Assembly (NCBI RefSeq): GCF_010468565.1
Contig: NZ_WUEG01000008.1
Span: 62,001 to 126,000, forward strand
Length of the DNA: 64,000 nt
Direction of reading: 5' to 3'
Source: Allomuricauda sp. TY007
GTDB lineage: Bacteria; Bacteroidota; Bacteroidia; Flavobacteriales; Flavobacteriaceae
The notes under the pieces were generated by a model that saw nothing but the letters and a program-made list of their open reading frames with translations, did not search any database and had not been told where the DNA came from. Every line of letters starts with the position of its first letter. The stretch's first letter is position 1. Of this stretch, positions 54,941 to 64,000 are shown piece after piece. A program made the position numbers and the translations under genes.

Positions 54941-54971
54941 CAAATGTAATGATAATTCCCAATAATTCAAA
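54941..54971 (-). promoter_or_regulatory. Promoter of the rpsL-rplQ operon
   Basis: On the minus strand TTTG (54968-54971), 19 bases and TACATTTG (54941-54948) match the Bacteroidota -33/-7 consensus at ideal spacing. It lies 44 bp before the rpsL start. Confidence 0.8.
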
Positions 54972-55405
54972 CCCCCTGTAATTAAATTTAAAAGGAAACT
55001 GAAAAAAGTTAAGACACAAACTTAAAACCAGCCGTTCAACAGTAGAGAACAAACACAAAAAACAATCAAAATCAACCCCCTTATATATTAAGGTATAAAG
55101 CCCCAAAAGCCAATTCCACCCTATTAACATTGCCATAACACTTTCAAAAGACCCTTATTTACCACTTTTAAAATCGACCATATATCGACAAAAAAAACAC
55201 ACACCCCTATTATCTTTAGGGTGAAAAAATGAATTTTATATATAAAACAATTACATGCCCTTAAAATTACATAGCTATCAATAAATTTTACTCATTTTGT
55301 AGTTATTTCAATTAATGATGTTCTCTTAAAGATTTTATAAAATTAGTTTGGATTATTAACATGAAATTATGATTTTAGCGATTAGCTAATTCAAATAATT
55401 TAACA
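54972..55405. other. AT-rich gene-free region between the ribosomal operon and susC
   Basis: About 430 bases, rich in A and T, with no credible coding frame; a 73-codon minus frame here has low-complexity, membrane-like content and overlaps the promoter. A direct repeat TCGACcatataTCGAC lies near 55178. A one-mismatch -7 motif, TTAGTTTG, lies near 55345, about 55 bases before the susC ATG and is a weak promoter candidate. Confidence 0.5.
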
Positions 55406-58400
55406 ATGAGAACAAAACTTAATGGATTGTTAACGCTATTATTGGCGTTTGTTGTGCATATATCCTATGCGCAAGACAAGACGATTACAGGTACAGTTAC
55501 GGATGCCGATGGGCTTCCGCTGCCTGGGGTCAACATTGTCGTTGAAGGGACCACTACTGGTACCCAAACAGATTTTGATGGAAATTACGCCATCAGCGCA
55601 AGTGAGGGGCAAACATTGCTTTTTACTTACATTGGGCAAAGACCCTCGACAAAGGTTGTCGGCGCTAGCAGCGTAATCAATGTCCAAATGGTGGAAGACA
55701 CCCAAGCCCTTGAAGAGGTAGTTGTTACCGCACAAGGTATTAAACGTGAAAAGAAAGCCTTGGGTTATGCGGTTTCTTCTGTTGGTGAAGAAGACTTGGA
55801 GCAACGTGCCGATGGTGATGTTGCCAGAGTACTTTCCGGTAAAGCTTCTGGTGTTAACATTACCGCTGCGGGTGGTATGTCCGGTTCTGGTACCAATGTT
55901 GTGATCAGGGGTTTAAGCTCCTTTAGCGGAAGTAACCAAGCACTTTTTGTAGTGGACGGTGTTCCTTTTAGTAGCGACACTAACGCTCAGGGCAACTTCC
56001 TTGATGGAAACACAGGTTCTTCCAGGTTCTTGGATTTGGACCCGAACAACATTGCCAGTGTGGAAGTACTTAAAGGTTTGGCCGCTGCCACATTATATGG
56101 TACACAAGGTAAGAATGGTGTAATCTTGATTACAACCAAAGCCGGTTCTGGTGAAGGCGGTGCCAAAAAAACAGAGATTACTGTAAACCAATCTTATTTT
56201 GTCAATGCCATGGCTTCCTTGCCAGATTATCAAGATGAGTATGGTGGTGGTTTTGACCAATCTTTTGGATGGTTCTACAGTAACTGGGGACCTAAATTCG
56301 AAAGAAGTGGAGTTGCAGGATGGGGAAATCAACCTGCTATCGACGACAACGGTACACTGCCACACCCTTATTCGACAACTGCGATTCAAGCTACAAGGGA
56401 CGCCTTCCCAGAGCTCCAAAATGCAAGATATGAATGGAGACCTTACGATAGTGTTGAAAACTTCTTTAGACCGGGTGGTGTAAGCAATACATCCATCAAT
56501 ATTAACGGTGGTACTCAAGATGGCTCTACATCATTCAACGTAAACCTAGGTTACTTGAACGATGAAAGTTTTGTCCCTGGCAACGATCTACAGCGTTTTA
56601 ATATCTCTGTTGGTGGTAGAACACAACTTACAAACAAATTTACCATTAGCGCTGCCATGAACTATTCCAGAACTGACTACCGCACCCCTCCAATTGCGGC
56701 AAGTAGAGGTAATGGTAGTTTAGGTTTCTCTACGTTCGGTGCTGTATTCTTTACGCCAAGGAACGTTGACTTAATGGGATTGCCTTTCGAAAATCCTATA
56801 GACAATTCCAGTGTGTACTATAGAAACGGTAACGATATCATGAACCCAAGATGGATTGTGAAAAATGCACAAAACTCCCAGTTGACCAACAGGTTCTTCT
56901 GGAATGCTTCTGCTAACTACGCACTTTCCGACAACTTGGACCTAACCTATAGAGCAGGTATGGACTTCTATACCGAAAGAAACACTCAATATTCAAATAA
57001 AGGTGGTGTAACTTTCAACAATGCCATCTTCGGTTTCTTGAACACATACGACAACAACAATACTATCTGGGACCACTACTTGGCACTTAATGGTAATTAT
57101 GACCTTTCTGAAAAATTGGGTATGACTTTCACCGCGGGTGCTACAACAAGGTCTACCACGTTTGACCAGCAAGGAGTTCAAAGTACAGGACAGTTGGTCT
57201 ATGGAGTGGTACGTCACTTTAACTATTCCAACCAATTACCTATCCAGTATACCGAAAGAAGAAACATCGCCGGTGTTTTAGGTCAGGTAACCTTGGATTA
57301 TGACAACATGTTGTTCTTAACAGGTTCCACCAGAACAGATTGGGTATCTAACTTGATTACGGAAAACAATAGTAGAACATACCCCAGTGGAAGTATTTCT
57401 TTCTTACCAACGGCTGCATTCCCAGAATTGCAGTCCCAAGGAGGCCTTAACTTCTTAAAGTTGAGAGCTGGTATCGGTTCTTCCGCTACTTTCCCAACAG
57501 CATACCCTACTGTAGGAATTGTTGAGCAGAACACACAAGTATTTGGTGAAGGTGGTGAGGTCACTACCAACCAAGTTGCAAACTTCAAAGCAAATCCAGA
57601 CTTGAAGCCCGAGCTATTGTCTGAATTCGAATTAGGTTTTGAGTCCAGATTTTTCAATAGCCGAGTTTCCTTGGATTTCACATACTTTGACCGTACAACC
57701 AAGGACTTGATCGTACGCGAGCCTTTATCACCATCTACAGGGTTTACTTTTACTCAGAGTAACGTTGGTAAAATTGAAGGTGATGGTATCGAAATCGATG
57801 CTTCCGTGGACTGGTTCAGAAGTGATTCTCCGGATGGATTTAACTGGAACACTAGAGCAAATTTCTCCACGTACAATCCAGTAGTTACAGAACAAGAGCA
57901 AGACATCATTATATATGCAGGTAGTTCCACCCTGTTCGTGGGTGGTAACGCTGCAATTAAAGGTAAACCACTCGGAGCCATGGTAGGTACAGCTGTTGGT
58001 AGAGATGCAGATGGAAATTTCCTAGTAAATGATGCCGGTGATTATGTTATTGTTGAGCAAGATTTGGATGGGAATGTTCCTATAATTGGTGATCCAAACC
58101 CAGATTACATCATGAACATCATCAATACCATGTCCTTCAAAAACTGGAACTTTGGTTTCCAATTGAGCCACACCAAAGGTGGTGACATCATGTCAAATAC
58201 AATCGCTACCCTTCTTGGGCGTGGTTTGATTACTGAAACTTTGAATAGGGAGAACACTTATATTTTGCCAGGAGTCTTGCAAAGCACAGGCGAAGTGAAC
58301 AACAAACAGACAAACAACGCATCTTACTACTTCGACAACGTTTTGTTCGGTCCGGCCGAATTAAAGGTTTACGATGCTTCGGTAATCAGATTGCAGGAGG

Positions 58401-58630
58401 TTTCTTTGGGCTATTCTTTCCCGAAAAAGTTTTTGGACAAGACTCCATTTGGTACTTTGACCATTACTGCACAAGGTTTCAACCTTTGGTATGATGCCTA
58501 CAACACACCAGATGGTGCTAACTTTGATCCAAACGTTCAAGGCGCGGGTATCGGTAATGCCCAAGGATTCGATTTCATCAACGGACCTAGTGCTAGAAAA
58601 TACGGTTTAAGCGTAAAAGCATCGTTTTAA
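55406..58630 (+). CDS. SusC/RagA-type TonB-linked outer-membrane protein
   Basis: 1074 residues. Signal peptide ending SYAQ (residue 23); carboxypeptidase-regulatory-like domain (TITGTVTDADGLPLPGVNIV to LLFTYIGQRP, about 27-95); TonB-box region EEVVVTAQGIKREKKALGY; plug domain (LSGKASGVNITAAGG, NQALFVVDGVPF, ITTKAGSGEGG); 22-strand-type barrel ending in Phe (KYGLSVKASF). With SusD it forms a lidded importer. No STN domain, so it is a nutrient porter rather than a signal transducer. Confidence 0.96.
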   Translation: MRTKLNGLLTLLLAFVVHISYAQDKTITGTVTDADGLPLPGVNIVVEGTTTGTQTDFDGNYAISASEGQTLLFTYIGQRPSTKVVGASSVINVQMVEDTQALEEVVVTAQGIKREKKALGYAVSSVGEEDLEQRADGDVARVLSGKASGVNITAAGGMSGSGTNVVIRGLSSFSGSNQALFVVDGVPFSSDTNAQGNFLDGNTGSSRFLDLDPNNIASVEVLKGLAAATLYGTQGKNGVILITTKAGSGEGGAKKTEITVNQSYFVNAMASLPDYQDEYGGGFDQSFGWFYSNWGPKFERSGVAGWGNQPAIDDNGTLPHPYSTTAIQATRDAFPELQNARYEWRPYDSVENFFRPGGVSNTSININGGTQDGSTSFNVNLGYLNDESFVPGNDLQRFNISVGGRTQLTNKFTISAAMNYSRTDYRTPPIAASRGNGSLGFSTFGAVFFTPRNVDLMGLPFENPIDNSSVYYRNGNDIMNPRWIVKNAQNSQLTNRFFWNASANYALSDNLDLTYRAGMDFYTERNTQYSNKGGVTFNNAIFGFLNTYDNNNTIWDHYLALNGNYDLSEKLGMTFTAGATTRSTTFDQQGVQSTGQLVYGVVRHFNYSNQLPIQYTERRNIAGVLGQVTLDYDNMLFLTGSTRTDWVSNLITENNSRTYPSGSISFLPTAAFPELQSQGGLNFLKLRAGIGSSATFPTAYPTVGIVEQNTQVFGEGGEVTTNQVANFKANPDLKPELLSEFELGFESRFFNSRVSLDFTYFDRTTKDLIVREPLSPSTGFTFTQSNVGKIEGDGIEIDASVDWFRSDSPDGFNWNTRANFSTYNPVVTEQEQDIIIYAGSSTLFVGGNAAIKGKPLGAMVGTAVGRDADGNFLVNDAGDYVIVEQDLDGNVPIIGDPNPDYIMNIINTMSFKNWNFGFQLSHTKGGDIMSNTIATLLGRGLITETLNRENTYILPGVLQSTGEVNNKQTNNASYYFDNVLFGPAELKVYDASVIRLQEVSLGYSFPKKFLDKTPFGTLTITAQGFNLWYDAYNTPDGANFDPNVQGAGIGNAQGFDFINGPSARKYGLSVKASF

Positions 58631-58652
58631 ATAAAAAAATAGCTAAAATATT

Positions 58653-60377
58653 ATGAAAAAAATAGGTAAATACATAACCGTTGTCTTTCTATTAGCAGGA
58701 TTATTAAATTCTTGCGAGACAACCGATTTGGATCTCCGGGTGAGTCCTAACGACCTTGCTGCCGACCAGGCAGACCCTGCATTACTACTGAATTCGATTC
58801 AGCTCGCCTACGCGGCTAACATTTTCGATATCAGCCTGTTAGGAGGTGAATTAACAAGGATTGAGTATATGAGCGGAAGAAACTACTTTAACAACTATCC
58901 GGGTTCAACACTCGACGATGTTTGGGAAAGAACTTATAGTAGTGGTTGGGGGGACGATGAAGTATATTCAAGCGATTATGATTTGGGTATCTTCACTAAT
59001 GTTCAAAGACTAGAGGACATCAACGCAACAAGCGATGTGGATTATTCCTTTCATATTGCAGTGGGCAAAACAGTTCAGGCCCACATGCTTATGTTGATTA
59101 CCGATTATATCGGTGGGGCGGTTTACTCTGAAGCGGGTGACCCAGACCAGTTCTCAGCTCCATTATTGGACGATGGTGAGGCTGTTTATGCCAGTGCATT
59201 GGCTTTGTTGGACGAAGCTGAAAGTTTATTCGTCAAAAATACTGGGACAGTGGGAGCCACAGATTTCTTTTACGATGGAGATACTTCCCTATGGATCAAA
59301 GCGATAAATTCAATCAGGTTAAAAGCCTATATCACTACTGGCAACACTAGTGCTTTTGATGCTGTAATTGCTGAAAACAATTATATTGATGAAGTAGAGG
59401 AAGATTTCCAATTCCAATATGGAAGCCGTGAATTGCAACCGGATACTCGTCACCCTGACTATGCGGACGATTACACTCCGAGTGGCGCAGATCTTTACCG
59501 TGCCCTTTGGTTAATGGAGTATATGCAAAATGTGGACGATCCTAGAATTCGTTATTACTTTTATCGTCAAACTGGTGCTACTCCTGGAGCTCCTGGAGTT
59601 GATCCAGACGAAGAGTCATTAGCCTGTTCCTTAGCAGTACCTCCAATTCACTATCAAGAAAGTGAATGGCAATATTGCAGCCTACCAAACGGTTATTGGG
59701 GTAGACAACATGGCAACAACGAAGGTACACCCCCTGACGGATTTTTGAGAACTGCAATAGGCGTGTACCCAGCAGCCGGTAAATTTGACGACAGTGATTT
59801 TGCTGTAGATGAAGATGACCCCAGCTATGACCCAACAGTAGGTTTGGGCAAAGGTGGTGGCGGAGCTGGTATACAGCCGATTATCCTTTCATCCTATGTA
59901 GATTTCTGGAAAGCCGATAACGCTATGGCCAAAGGGGAGTCCGATGCCGTAGTTGCGGAATTTTTTAGGTCTGCACTCACCAAATCCATGGCAAAAGTAA
60001 GACCGTTTGGTGCTTTAGACCCAACTGCCGATTTAAGTTTTGCACCTTCAGAAGCGGATGTAACAGCATGGATAGATGGTATTATTGCCGATTTCTTGGC
60101 AGCTACTGGAGATGACCAAATGAACATCTTTGCCGATCAATATTTTGTTACTCTGTATGGTGGTTCGGCCGAGGCCTACAACTATTATAGAAAAACAGGA
60201 TATCCAACGAACCTGGCCCCAAACTGGGAAGCTAATCCAGGCCCGTTCCCAAGAACCTTCCTTTACCCTCAAACCGAGGTTATCACAAATCCGAATTTGA
60301 CACAAAAAACGGATATGACAGGACAGGTTTTCTGGGACACCAATCCGGCATCACCAGCATTCCCAGAAGCTCAATAA
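58653..60377 (+). CDS. SusD/RagB-family nutrient-binding lipoprotein (SusD-like_2)
   Basis: 574 residues. Lipobox AGLLNSC (Cys21). Helical TPR-like scaffold; the segment MLITDYIGGAVYSEA matches the SusD-like_2 group. It lies 22 bp behind susC and forms the lid of the importer. Acidic overall, with aromatic-rich stretches (YYFYRQTG, YNYYRKTGYPTNLAPNW) that may line the binding site. No glycosidase is next to it, so a sugar substrate is not implied. Confidence 0.93.
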   Translation: MKKIGKYITVVFLLAGLLNSCETTDLDLRVSPNDLAADQADPALLLNSIQLAYAANIFDISLLGGELTRIEYMSGRNYFNNYPGSTLDDVWERTYSSGWGDDEVYSSDYDLGIFTNVQRLEDINATSDVDYSFHIAVGKTVQAHMLMLITDYIGGAVYSEAGDPDQFSAPLLDDGEAVYASALALLDEAESLFVKNTGTVGATDFFYDGDTSLWIKAINSIRLKAYITTGNTSAFDAVIAENNYIDEVEEDFQFQYGSRELQPDTRHPDYADDYTPSGADLYRALWLMEYMQNVDDPRIRYYFYRQTGATPGAPGVDPDEESLACSLAVPPIHYQESEWQYCSLPNGYWGRQHGNNEGTPPDGFLRTAIGVYPAAGKFDDSDFAVDEDDPSYDPTVGLGKGGGGAGIQPIILSSYVDFWKADNAMAKGESDAVVAEFFRSALTKSMAKVRPFGALDPTADLSFAPSEADVTAWIDGIIADFLAATGDDQMNIFADQYFVTLYGGSAEAYNYYRKTGYPTNLAPNWEANPGPFPRTFLYPQTEVITNPNLTQKTDMTGQVFWDTNPASPAFPEAQ

Positions 60378-60396
60378 CATAAAAAAATTGAAAATC

Positions 60397-61281
60397 ATGA
60401 AATTTATAAATAAATCACTTTTAGCCGCAGCTCTAGCGCTAGTAGGATTCACATTCAATTCGTGTGATGATGGTGACGCTGTGATTGACGAAGTATTTGC
60501 CAATACCACAAGTGGTATTGTGCTAAGGACAGTGAATGTGGAATCGGACGAACTGCCTATTGGGCAATCCGACTCCTACTTTGCTGTCGAATTAGAAATG
60601 CAGGACGAAGAAGACGGTGCCCTGGTAGAAAGCCTAGATGTATACGTTTCCTTTAAAGACAACACAATTGAAGAAGGAGAAACGGATTTTAGTGCTGCTG
60701 AAGTTCAAGTTGGGACCGTTTCCAGTTCCGAGTTCACTATTGGGGAATATGGATTTCCAAGATACTCCTATAGCATTACTCTTCCAGAAATGTTAAGCGC
60801 ACTTTCTCTATCCGAGTCCAACGTAGATGGAGGCGATGTATTCTCCATCCGTTTCGCAGCCAATTTGGTAGACGGAAGGACGTTCTCAAATGGTCAGAAC
60901 ACAGATACTTCTACAGGGTCTTTCTTTGCATCTCCGTTCCAATACAATGCAACGGTTGTATGCCCTCCAACTCCTCCAACTTCTGGGGAATGGACGATAG
61001 ACATGCAAGATTCCTATGGAGATGGATGGAACGGTGCTTCAGTCTTGATAACCATTGACGGTGAGGCTACCAACTATCTAATAGAGGATGGAGCTGCAGC
61101 ATCTGAGTCTTTCAATGTTCCTGATGGAACTGAGGTTATCTCCATTGAATTTGTATCTGGAGATTGGGATTCTGAAATAACCTTTCAAGTCACCTCTGCG
61201 AACGGTAATGTGATTTTGGACCTAGGTCCAAGTCCTACTGCCGAAATTGAATTGTTGAACTACTGCTTGGACAACTTATAG
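60397..61281 (+). CDS. Accessory lipoprotein of the SusC/D locus
   Basis: About 294 residues from the ATG of MKFINKSLLAAALALVGFTF (a TTG three codons earlier is possible). Lipobox FTFNSC. Two parts are visible: an acidic beta-rich N-terminal region (to about residue 200) and, after a short CPPTPPTSGE linker, a C-terminal beta domain opening DMQDSYGDGWNGASVLITID. That Asp/Gly-rich opening looks like a calcium-type loop; the family function is unknown to me. Third gene of the operon, closed by a strong terminator. Confidence 0.8.
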   Translation: MKFINKSLLAAALALVGFTFNSCDDGDAVIDEVFANTTSGIVLRTVNVESDELPIGQSDSYFAVELEMQDEEDGALVESLDVYVSFKDNTIEEGETDFSAAEVQVGTVSSSEFTIGEYGFPRYSYSITLPEMLSALSLSESNVDGGDVFSIRFAANLVDGRTFSNGQNTDTSTGSFFASPFQYNATVVCPPTPPTSGEWTIDMQDSYGDGWNGASVLITIDGEATNYLIEDGAAASESFNVPDGTEVISIEFVSGDWDSEITFQVTSANGNVILDLGPSPTAEIELLNYCLDNL

Positions 61282-61300
61282 TCCATCAAACATTCAACCA

Positions 61301-61334
61301 AAAAAAACCTGGATTCAAGAATCCAGGTTTTTTT
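61301..61334 (+). terminator. Terminator of the susC operon
   Basis: A perfect 16-bp complementarity (AAAAAAACCTGGATTC with GAATCCAGGTTTTTTT) around a very short loop, ending in seven T. It lies 20 bp behind the accessory lipoprotein gene. Confidence 0.92.
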
Positions 61335-61413
61335 GTTCTTAATTAGAATTATCCTACGTAATTTCTTATCTTTTAATCACAAATAAAAACACAATACATT
61401 AACATTCAATTAC

Positions 61414-62157
61414 ATGAAAAAATTCATCACACCATTACTACTATTTCTAACGGTCAATCTAATGTCGGCTCAGTATGCCGGTCAAGTAGCATCGGGCAGT
61501 TCTTACAACGCTGCGTCCAATGCACTGGTCTCGTCTGTAATCGGCGACATGGATGATCAATATGATCGCCTATCCAAACAAACAGGAATCGACGATTTTG
61601 CCGGTTCCCCATATACGAATGATACATTTGTGCAAACCCCTGTTTTTTATGATGATGAAAGTATGGGCTCTTACTTTTACAGATACAATGCATACAACGA
61701 AGAGATTGAAATAAAAAAAACCAATTTATCAGAAGAAAAGATAGCTGCACTTACCAAAGATAAATCCATAAAAGTGATGGTAAACGGTAAACCTATGGGC
61801 TTTGCCACCTTTATTGACAAAAAAGGAAATACCCTGAACGGCTATCTAACCACAGTTTTAGATGGCAAAACCTACGACCTCTACAAAAGGGTAAATGTAA
61901 AGTTTACCGAGGGACAAAAAGCACAAAACTCCTTTGTTAAGGCTGTTCCCAATAGGTTTACACACTTTATTGAATACTACTACCAAGAAAAAGGGGTAAA
62001 CAGAATAGATGAGGTTCCCTTGAAAACCAACAAAGTGGCCAAACTGTTCAAAGAGCCGTTAAGATCAGAGGTGAAAAACTACATTAAGGACAATAATTTA
62101 GATGTTAAGGAGGAGTCGGATTTAATTAAAGTATTCAACTACTTGAACGAGAAATAA
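61414..62157 (+). CDS. Secreted protein of unknown function
   Basis: 247 residues with a signal peptide (MKKFITPLLLFLTVNLMSAQ). The mature part is polar, lysine-rich in its second half, with a beta-like centre (IKVMVNGKPMGFATFIDKKG, NGYLTTVLDGKTYDLYKR). No named domain. Expressed separately from the susC operon and probably together with the sulfotransferase-like gene 29 bp downstream. Confidence 0.75.
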   Translation: MKKFITPLLLFLTVNLMSAQYAGQVASGSSYNAASNALVSSVIGDMDDQYDRLSKQTGIDDFAGSPYTNDTFVQTPVFYDDESMGSYFYRYNAYNEEIEIKKTNLSEEKIAALTKDKSIKVMVNGKPMGFATFIDKKGNTLNGYLTTVLDGKTYDLYKRVNVKFTEGQKAQNSFVKAVPNRFTHFIEYYYQEKGVNRIDEVPLKTNKVAKLFKEPLRSEVKNYIKDNNLDVKEESDLIKVFNYLNEK

Positions 62158-62186
62158 CATATCCTTTTTCCTTAATCAACCTACAC

Positions 62187-63527
62187 ATGTTAAAGTCATC
62201 AATCAAAATATCTCTGGCAGTAATTTGTTGCACACTCCTTTTATCTTGTTCCAACAACGACAACTCCATTACTCCCGAAGAGTCAGGAGAAGAAACCCCG
62301 GAACAAGGAGAAACACCAACGGAAGAAACTCCACAAGAAAACAACAAAGAGGTTGTGGAAGGTGATTTGGGCACAGCAACCTACTTTAACAAAGCTTTGG
62401 CAGAAGACCATTACATCCTGGTAAACGACGCCATGAGCAACCGTGTTTATTTAATGGACAAAAATGGTGGTTTGGTGTACGAATGGCCATTGGGAGACCG
62501 TAAAATTGGAAACGATGTTGTGCTGCTTGAAGATGGAACGCTATTAGCCGCATTACAAGCTGAAGGACCCGATATATTGTTTGGTGGCTTTGGAGGGAAA
62601 ATCCAGATAATCGACAAAGAAGGCAATGCGCTGTGGGACTTTACCTATTCCAATAGCAACCACCGTTTGCACCACGATGTAGAATTATTGCCCAACGGCA
62701 ACGTGTTGGGCATTGCATGGGAAAAAATGACCCAGGAAGAAGCCTTGGCCAATGGCTCCAACCACAATACCGACCTTTACCCGGAATCCATTCTGGAAAT
62801 TAATCCTACCACGGATGAGATTGTTTGGGAATGGCATGCCAAAGACCATTTAATCCAAGATTTTGATGATACCAAATTAAATTTTGGGGAGGTTGCTGCA
62901 AACCCGCAATTGATCGACCTAAATTATGTAAATGCTGAAAACGGCAATATTATGCACATTAACGGTCTTGGTTACGATTCCATCAACGACCTGATATTTT
63001 TGAGCGTTAATTTTTACAGCGAAGTATGGATTCTCGACCACAGCACCACAACCGAAGTGGCGGCATCCCACTCGGGCGGAAATTTTGGAAGAGGCGGAGA
63101 CCTGGTGTATCGCTTTGGTAACCCAAGTGCCTATGGCGACGATGATTCCGAAAGGATGTTTGTAAACAACCATTACCCAAATTTATTCGAGCCTGGAAAA
63201 ATGCTCATTTTCACCAATGGAGGTGACCTTGGCCAATCCACTGTCCATGAACTGGCGCTTCCCGATGCACTTGACCAAAAGTCGGTTCCAAACCTTACCA
63301 ATCCTGAAATCCTTTGGAGTTTCACCGATACGGAACTGTATTCCCCAAAAGTTTCCGGAGCTGTTCGCCTTCCCAATGGAAACACCCTTATTACCGAAGG
63401 TGATTATGGTATTTGGGAAGTTACAACCGAGGGAGAAGTGGTTTGGAAGTTTTCAGGAGATGGTTTTTTCTGGAGATCTTACCACTATGCTAAGGACCAC
63501 CCTGGAATTATTGCTTTAGACTTATAA
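62187..63527 (+). CDS. Aryl-sulfate sulfotransferase-like lipoprotein
   Basis: 446 residues. Lipobox LLLSC (Cys21), then an acidic Thr/Pro/Glu linker to residue 55. The rest is beta-propeller-like, with repeated blade motifs ending W (VYEWPLGDR, LWDFTYSN, IVWEWHAKDH, VWKFSGDG). HRLHHDVELLPNGNVLGIAW and NIMHINGLGYDSINDLIFLS carry the conserved histidines expected of arylsulfotransferases; such enzymes move sulfate between phenolic compounds. Family good, activity inferred. Confidence 0.85.
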   Translation: MLKSSIKISLAVICCTLLLSCSNNDNSITPEESGEETPEQGETPTEETPQENNKEVVEGDLGTATYFNKALAEDHYILVNDAMSNRVYLMDKNGGLVYEWPLGDRKIGNDVVLLEDGTLLAALQAEGPDILFGGFGGKIQIIDKEGNALWDFTYSNSNHRLHHDVELLPNGNVLGIAWEKMTQEEALANGSNHNTDLYPESILEINPTTDEIVWEWHAKDHLIQDFDDTKLNFGEVAANPQLIDLNYVNAENGNIMHINGLGYDSINDLIFLSVNFYSEVWILDHSTTTEVAASHSGGNFGRGGDLVYRFGNPSAYGDDDSERMFVNNHYPNLFEPGKMLIFTNGGDLGQSTVHELALPDALDQKSVPNLTNPEILWSFTDTELYSPKVSGAVRLPNGNTLITEGDYGIWEVTTEGEVVWKFSGDGFFWRSYHYAKDHPGIIALDL

Positions 63528-63617
63528 GTCTTGTTGCTACTTATCTTAAAAAATAATGCCCCCATTGGAAATGGATAGGCTACTTTATTGCATCTTTGCA
63601 TTTAAATTGCAATAAAA

Positions 63618-64000
63618 ATGAGCAGTCAAATCTATGGGATACGGGCCGTTATGGAAGCCATCAACGCCGGACAGCCCATCAACAAGATATTTGTCCAAAA
63701 GGGTCTCAAAGGCGAACTTTACAAAGAACTGGAGTCCACCGTTCGTAAAAATGGCCTTAGCCTATCCTATGTTCCGGTTGAAAAGCTGAACCGCCTCACC
63801 CGAAACAACCATCAAGGGGTAGTAGCGCAAATATCCCCTGTACAGTTTCATCAATTTGAAGAGTTGGTGGAACAAGTGCTATCCAAGGAGCAACTTCCCT
63901 TGTTTTTGATGCTCGACGGAGTTTCAGATGTTCGTAATTTTGGTGCCATTATCCGAACTGCGGAATGTAGCGGAGTGCACGGAATCATAATTCCAAAAAA
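63618..64000 (+). CDS. rlmB: 23S rRNA 2'-O-methyltransferase, TrmH/RlmB family (3' end outside window)
   Basis: The first 127 codons are visible. An N-terminal substrate-binding domain (SSQIYGIRAVMEAINAGQPI, NNHQGVVAQISP) leads into the SPOUT knot domain with motif 1 LDGVSDVRNFGAIIRTAECS. The family methylates G2251 of 23S rRNA in E. coli (RlmB); a TrmH-like relative cannot be ruled out from this part. A near-consensus -7 motif (CATCTTTG) lies about 26 bases before the ATG. Confidence 0.88.
   Translation, partial: MSSQIYGIRAVMEAINAGQPINKIFVQKGLKGELYKELESTVRKNGLSLSYVPVEKLNRLTRNNHQGVVAQISPVQFHQFEELVEQVLSKEQLPLFLMLDGVSDVRNFGAIIRTAECSGVHGIIIPK

Noticed and set aside
54915..55136. A 73-codon minus-strand frame before rpsL
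   Set aside because: It overlaps the promoter and leader hairpin, is very AT-rich and has no recognisable protein character.

Overview
The window is chromosomal DNA from a member of the Flavobacteriaceae (phylum Bacteroidota). The S10-spc-alpha ribosomal block runs straight into carA, eno and gltA. There are SusC/SusD-type and FecR-regulated TonB receptors, many Cys-lipoproteins of Bacteroidota type, and promoters matching the TTTG / TAnnTTTG consensus of that phylum. Gene content and protein style resemble Muricauda (Allomuricauda/Flagellimonas), but that genus call is an inference. No rRNA, tRNA, CRISPR array, classical insertion sequence or prophage was seen.

Layout. 1-14.9 kb is a mixed housekeeping and envelope region: an exported M20 peptidase (cut by the window edge), a LolC/E-type permease, a NamZ-type muramidase, a sterol-desaturase-like enzyme, a YkgJ-like protein, a methyltransferase, a secreted zincin, QueE, an exported RidA, a HerA-like ATPase, an HxlR regulator with a divergent hydrolase, a VOC protein, a DUF1080 protein, a DUF2306 protein and FolD. 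15-22.4 kb holds ffh and then a cell-surface-signalling locus: a multi-repeat lipoprotein read divergently from an ECF sigma factor, a FecR anti-sigma factor and an STN-domain TonB receptor. 22.4-31.3 kb holds a palindrome-bounded DUF559 endonuclease gene, argS, a two-gene SDR operon, a carboxypeptidase-regulatory-domain protein and a pair of guanidine-modifying enzymes. 32-54.9 kb is entirely on the minus strand: gltA, a glycogen synthase, eno, carA and an almost continuous rpsL-to-rplQ operon of translation genes with fusA, secY, infA and rpoA. 55.4-64 kb on the plus strand holds a SusC/SusD pair with an accessory lipoprotein, a secreted protein, an aryl-sulfotransferase-like lipoprotein and the start of a TrmH/RlmB-family rRNA methyltransferase.

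How the genes work together. The ribosomal block is one transcription programme with an excellent promoter in front of rpsL and a strong terminator behind rplQ. The sigma/FecR/receptor trio forms a signal chain from outer membrane to RNA polymerase. A 12-bp palindrome carries a -7 promoter motif in both directions, so the divergent lipoprotein is probably controlled together with it. The SusC/SusD locus lacks carbohydrate-active enzymes, so its substrate cannot be read from context.

The most unusual content is small DNA structure. The DUF559 gene sits exactly between two inverted three-way-junction palindromes of about 75-80 bases, whose outer stems contain its start and stop codons. A composite repeat of about 380-390 bases occurs twice in opposite orientation, 25 kb apart. 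REP-like palindromes lie inside argS and inside the S10 operon. Several intergenic sites carry tandem arrays with a 7-base period.
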